DNA from: Gemmatimonadota bacterium
Lineage (GTDB): Bacteria; Gemmatimonadota; Gemmatimonadetes; Gemmatimonadales; Gemmatimonadaceae
Reading direction: 5' to 3'
NCBI GenBank assembly: GCA_016191225.1
Contig: JACPPC010000006.1
Coordinates: forward strand, 62,001-126,000
DNA: 64,000 bases
A program made the translations under genes and the position numbers. Each line of letters begins with the position of its first letter. Positions within the stretch are counted from its first letter, which is position 1. Of this stretch, positions 63,137 to 64,000 are shown one piece after another. The notes below the pieces were generated by a model, which was not told the DNA's origin, searched no databases, and was given only the letters and a program-made list of their open reading frames with translations.

Positions 63137-64000
63137 CTACAACGGATGGATGGCTTGCAGGATCGTGAGGAAGATCGCCGCCATCACCGCCGTCGCCGGG
63201 ATGGTGAGGATCCATGCCCACACGATCCGGCCCGCCAGGCCCCACCGAACCGCCCGCAGCCGCTGCGTCGCTCCCACGCCGACGATCGAGCCGGTGATCG
63301 TGTGCGTGGTGCTCACCGGGATCCCGAACTGCGACGCGCCCAGAATCACGACCGCCCCTCCCGTCTCGGCGCAGAAGCCGCCCACGGGGCGGAGCTTCGT
63401 GATCCGCGAGCCCATCGTGTTCACGATCCGCCACCCCCCGAACAGGGTCCCGAGCGAGATCGAGGTGTACGCGGCCACCTCGACCCAGAGCGGGATCGTC
63501 CTGGCGTCGGCGTGGTAGAGGAAGTGCTGCCACCCCGTCTCGCCGGCGAATTGCGGCGCCACCGACACCAGCAGCCCCACGATGATTCCCATCGTCTTCT
63601 GCGCGTCGTTGCCGCCGTGCGACAGCGAGAGGAGCGCCGAGCTGATCAGCTGGCCCGGGCGGAACATCCGGTCGACCCGCGCCGGCGACGCCTTCCGGAA
63701 CAGGTTCAGCACCACGAGCATCAGCAGGTAGCCGAACAGCGAGCCAAGGAGCGGGGAGACGGCGATCGCCGACAACGTCTGGGCCCACTTGCTGCCATGC
63801 CCAACCGCCAGCGCGCTCAATCCCGCCTTCGCCATCCCCGCCCCGGCGAGGCCGCCAATCAGGGCGTGCGACGAGCTCGAGGGGATGCCGAACCACCACG
63901 TCACCAGGTTCCAGGTGATCGCCCCCAGCAGCGCCGCGCAGATCACGTTTGGCGTGACGATCGCCGGGTCGATGAAGCCGCTCGCCACCGCCTTGGCGAC
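63137..64000 (-). CDS. pit: PiT-family inorganic phosphate transporter (N-terminus cut by window edge)
   Basis: The gene runs off the right edge; the frame stays open above the track ATG (VAKAVASGFIDPAIV). The visible 287 residues cover the end of the first and the whole second PiT repeat: WWFGIPSSSSHALIGGLAGAG, SLSHGGNDAQKTMGII and FGIPVSTTHTITGSIVGVGA. At least six membrane helices are present. It is a low-affinity, cation-coupled phosphate importer. It lies upstream of the porin on the same strand; the two are separated by 69 bases. The missing first part would hold the GANDxAN-type motif. Confidence 0.92.
   Translation of the reverse strand, partial: VAKAVASGFIDPAIVTPNVICAALLGAITWNLVTWWFGIPSSSSHALIGGLAGAGMAKAGLSALAVGHGSKWAQTLSAIAVSPLLGSLFGYLLMLVVLNLFRKASPARVDRMFRPGQLISSALLSLSHGGNDAQKTMGIIVGLLVSVAPQFAGETGWQHFLYHADARTIPLWVEVAAYTSISLGTLFGGWRIVNTMGSRITKLRPVGGFCAETGGAVVILGASQFGIPVSTTHTITGSIVGVGATQRLRAVRWGLAGRIVWAWILTIPATAVMAAIFLTILQAIHPL

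Overview
The window is a high-GC (about 70 percent) bacterial chromosome segment that is almost fully coding. Genes are short-spaced, with many ATGA or GTGA stop/start overlaps. The gene content fits a Gemmatimonadota-like bacterium: a PEP-CTERM protein, TonB-dependent receptors with carboxypeptidase-regulatory-like N-termini, many lipoproteins and a phosphate/polyphosphate island. The phylum is inferred from content only. I see no insertion sequence, prophage, CRISPR array or rRNA. One tRNA (Lys, UUU) is present.

Left part (1-13.8 kb): a truncated TMTC-like membrane glycosyltransferase; long-form isocitrate dehydrogenase, purE and purK on the plus strand; uppS, a winged-helix regulator and a four-TM protein on the minus strand; a molybdopterin oxidoreductase with its cytochrome b partner; a PEP-CTERM protein; holB, moaC and a lytic transglycosylase; then a LysM lytic transglycosylase, a small unknown protein and a PAP2 phosphatase. 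At 14.3-17.1 kb a sigma70-like promoter, a SAM-II-type riboswitch and a terminator precede metX and hom (methionine branch).

From 26.2 kb down to 17.3 kb runs one minus-strand block: YncE-like beta-propeller, TolC, RND adaptor, RND pump, PepSY protein, response regulator and histidine kinase. Next, on the plus strand (26.6-29.7 kb), is a small ribosomally made peptide locus: a 30-residue precursor with an F-x-x-P-x-L leader motif, a strong terminator, an HPr-kinase-like kinase, a PqqD-type recognition protein, a B2-type leader peptidase and a nucleotidyltransferase. No asparagine-synthetase-like lasso cyclase is present, and the predicted core is too short and lacks an acidic residue for a lasso ring. 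This is the best candidate here for an undescribed system.

The middle (29.9-39.3 kb) holds VKOR and a DECR-type SDR coupled to rnhB and rplS, a secreted subtilase inserted between rplS and trmD, then trmD, rimM, rpsP and ffh, with divergent lon. From 39.3 to 49 kb: an SSS transporter, a lipoprotein metallopeptidase, prepilin peptidase, a TrmH-family methylase, an M48 protease, thiD, purine nucleoside phosphorylase, adenosine deaminase, a small beta-grasp-like protein and uridine kinase.

The right end (49-64 kb) looks like a phosphate regulon: PhoB/PhoR-type two-component system, TonB-dependent receptor, a beta-helix-like lipoprotein, another lipoprotein, PstS, Ppx/GppA with HD domain, polyphosphate kinase, an outer-membrane porin and a truncated PiT phosphate transporter. 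The receptor and the lipoprotein gene are both preceded by 7-bp direct repeats with 11-bp periodicity (nCGTGAC), a Pho-box-like architecture that probably marks the PhoB operator of this lineage.
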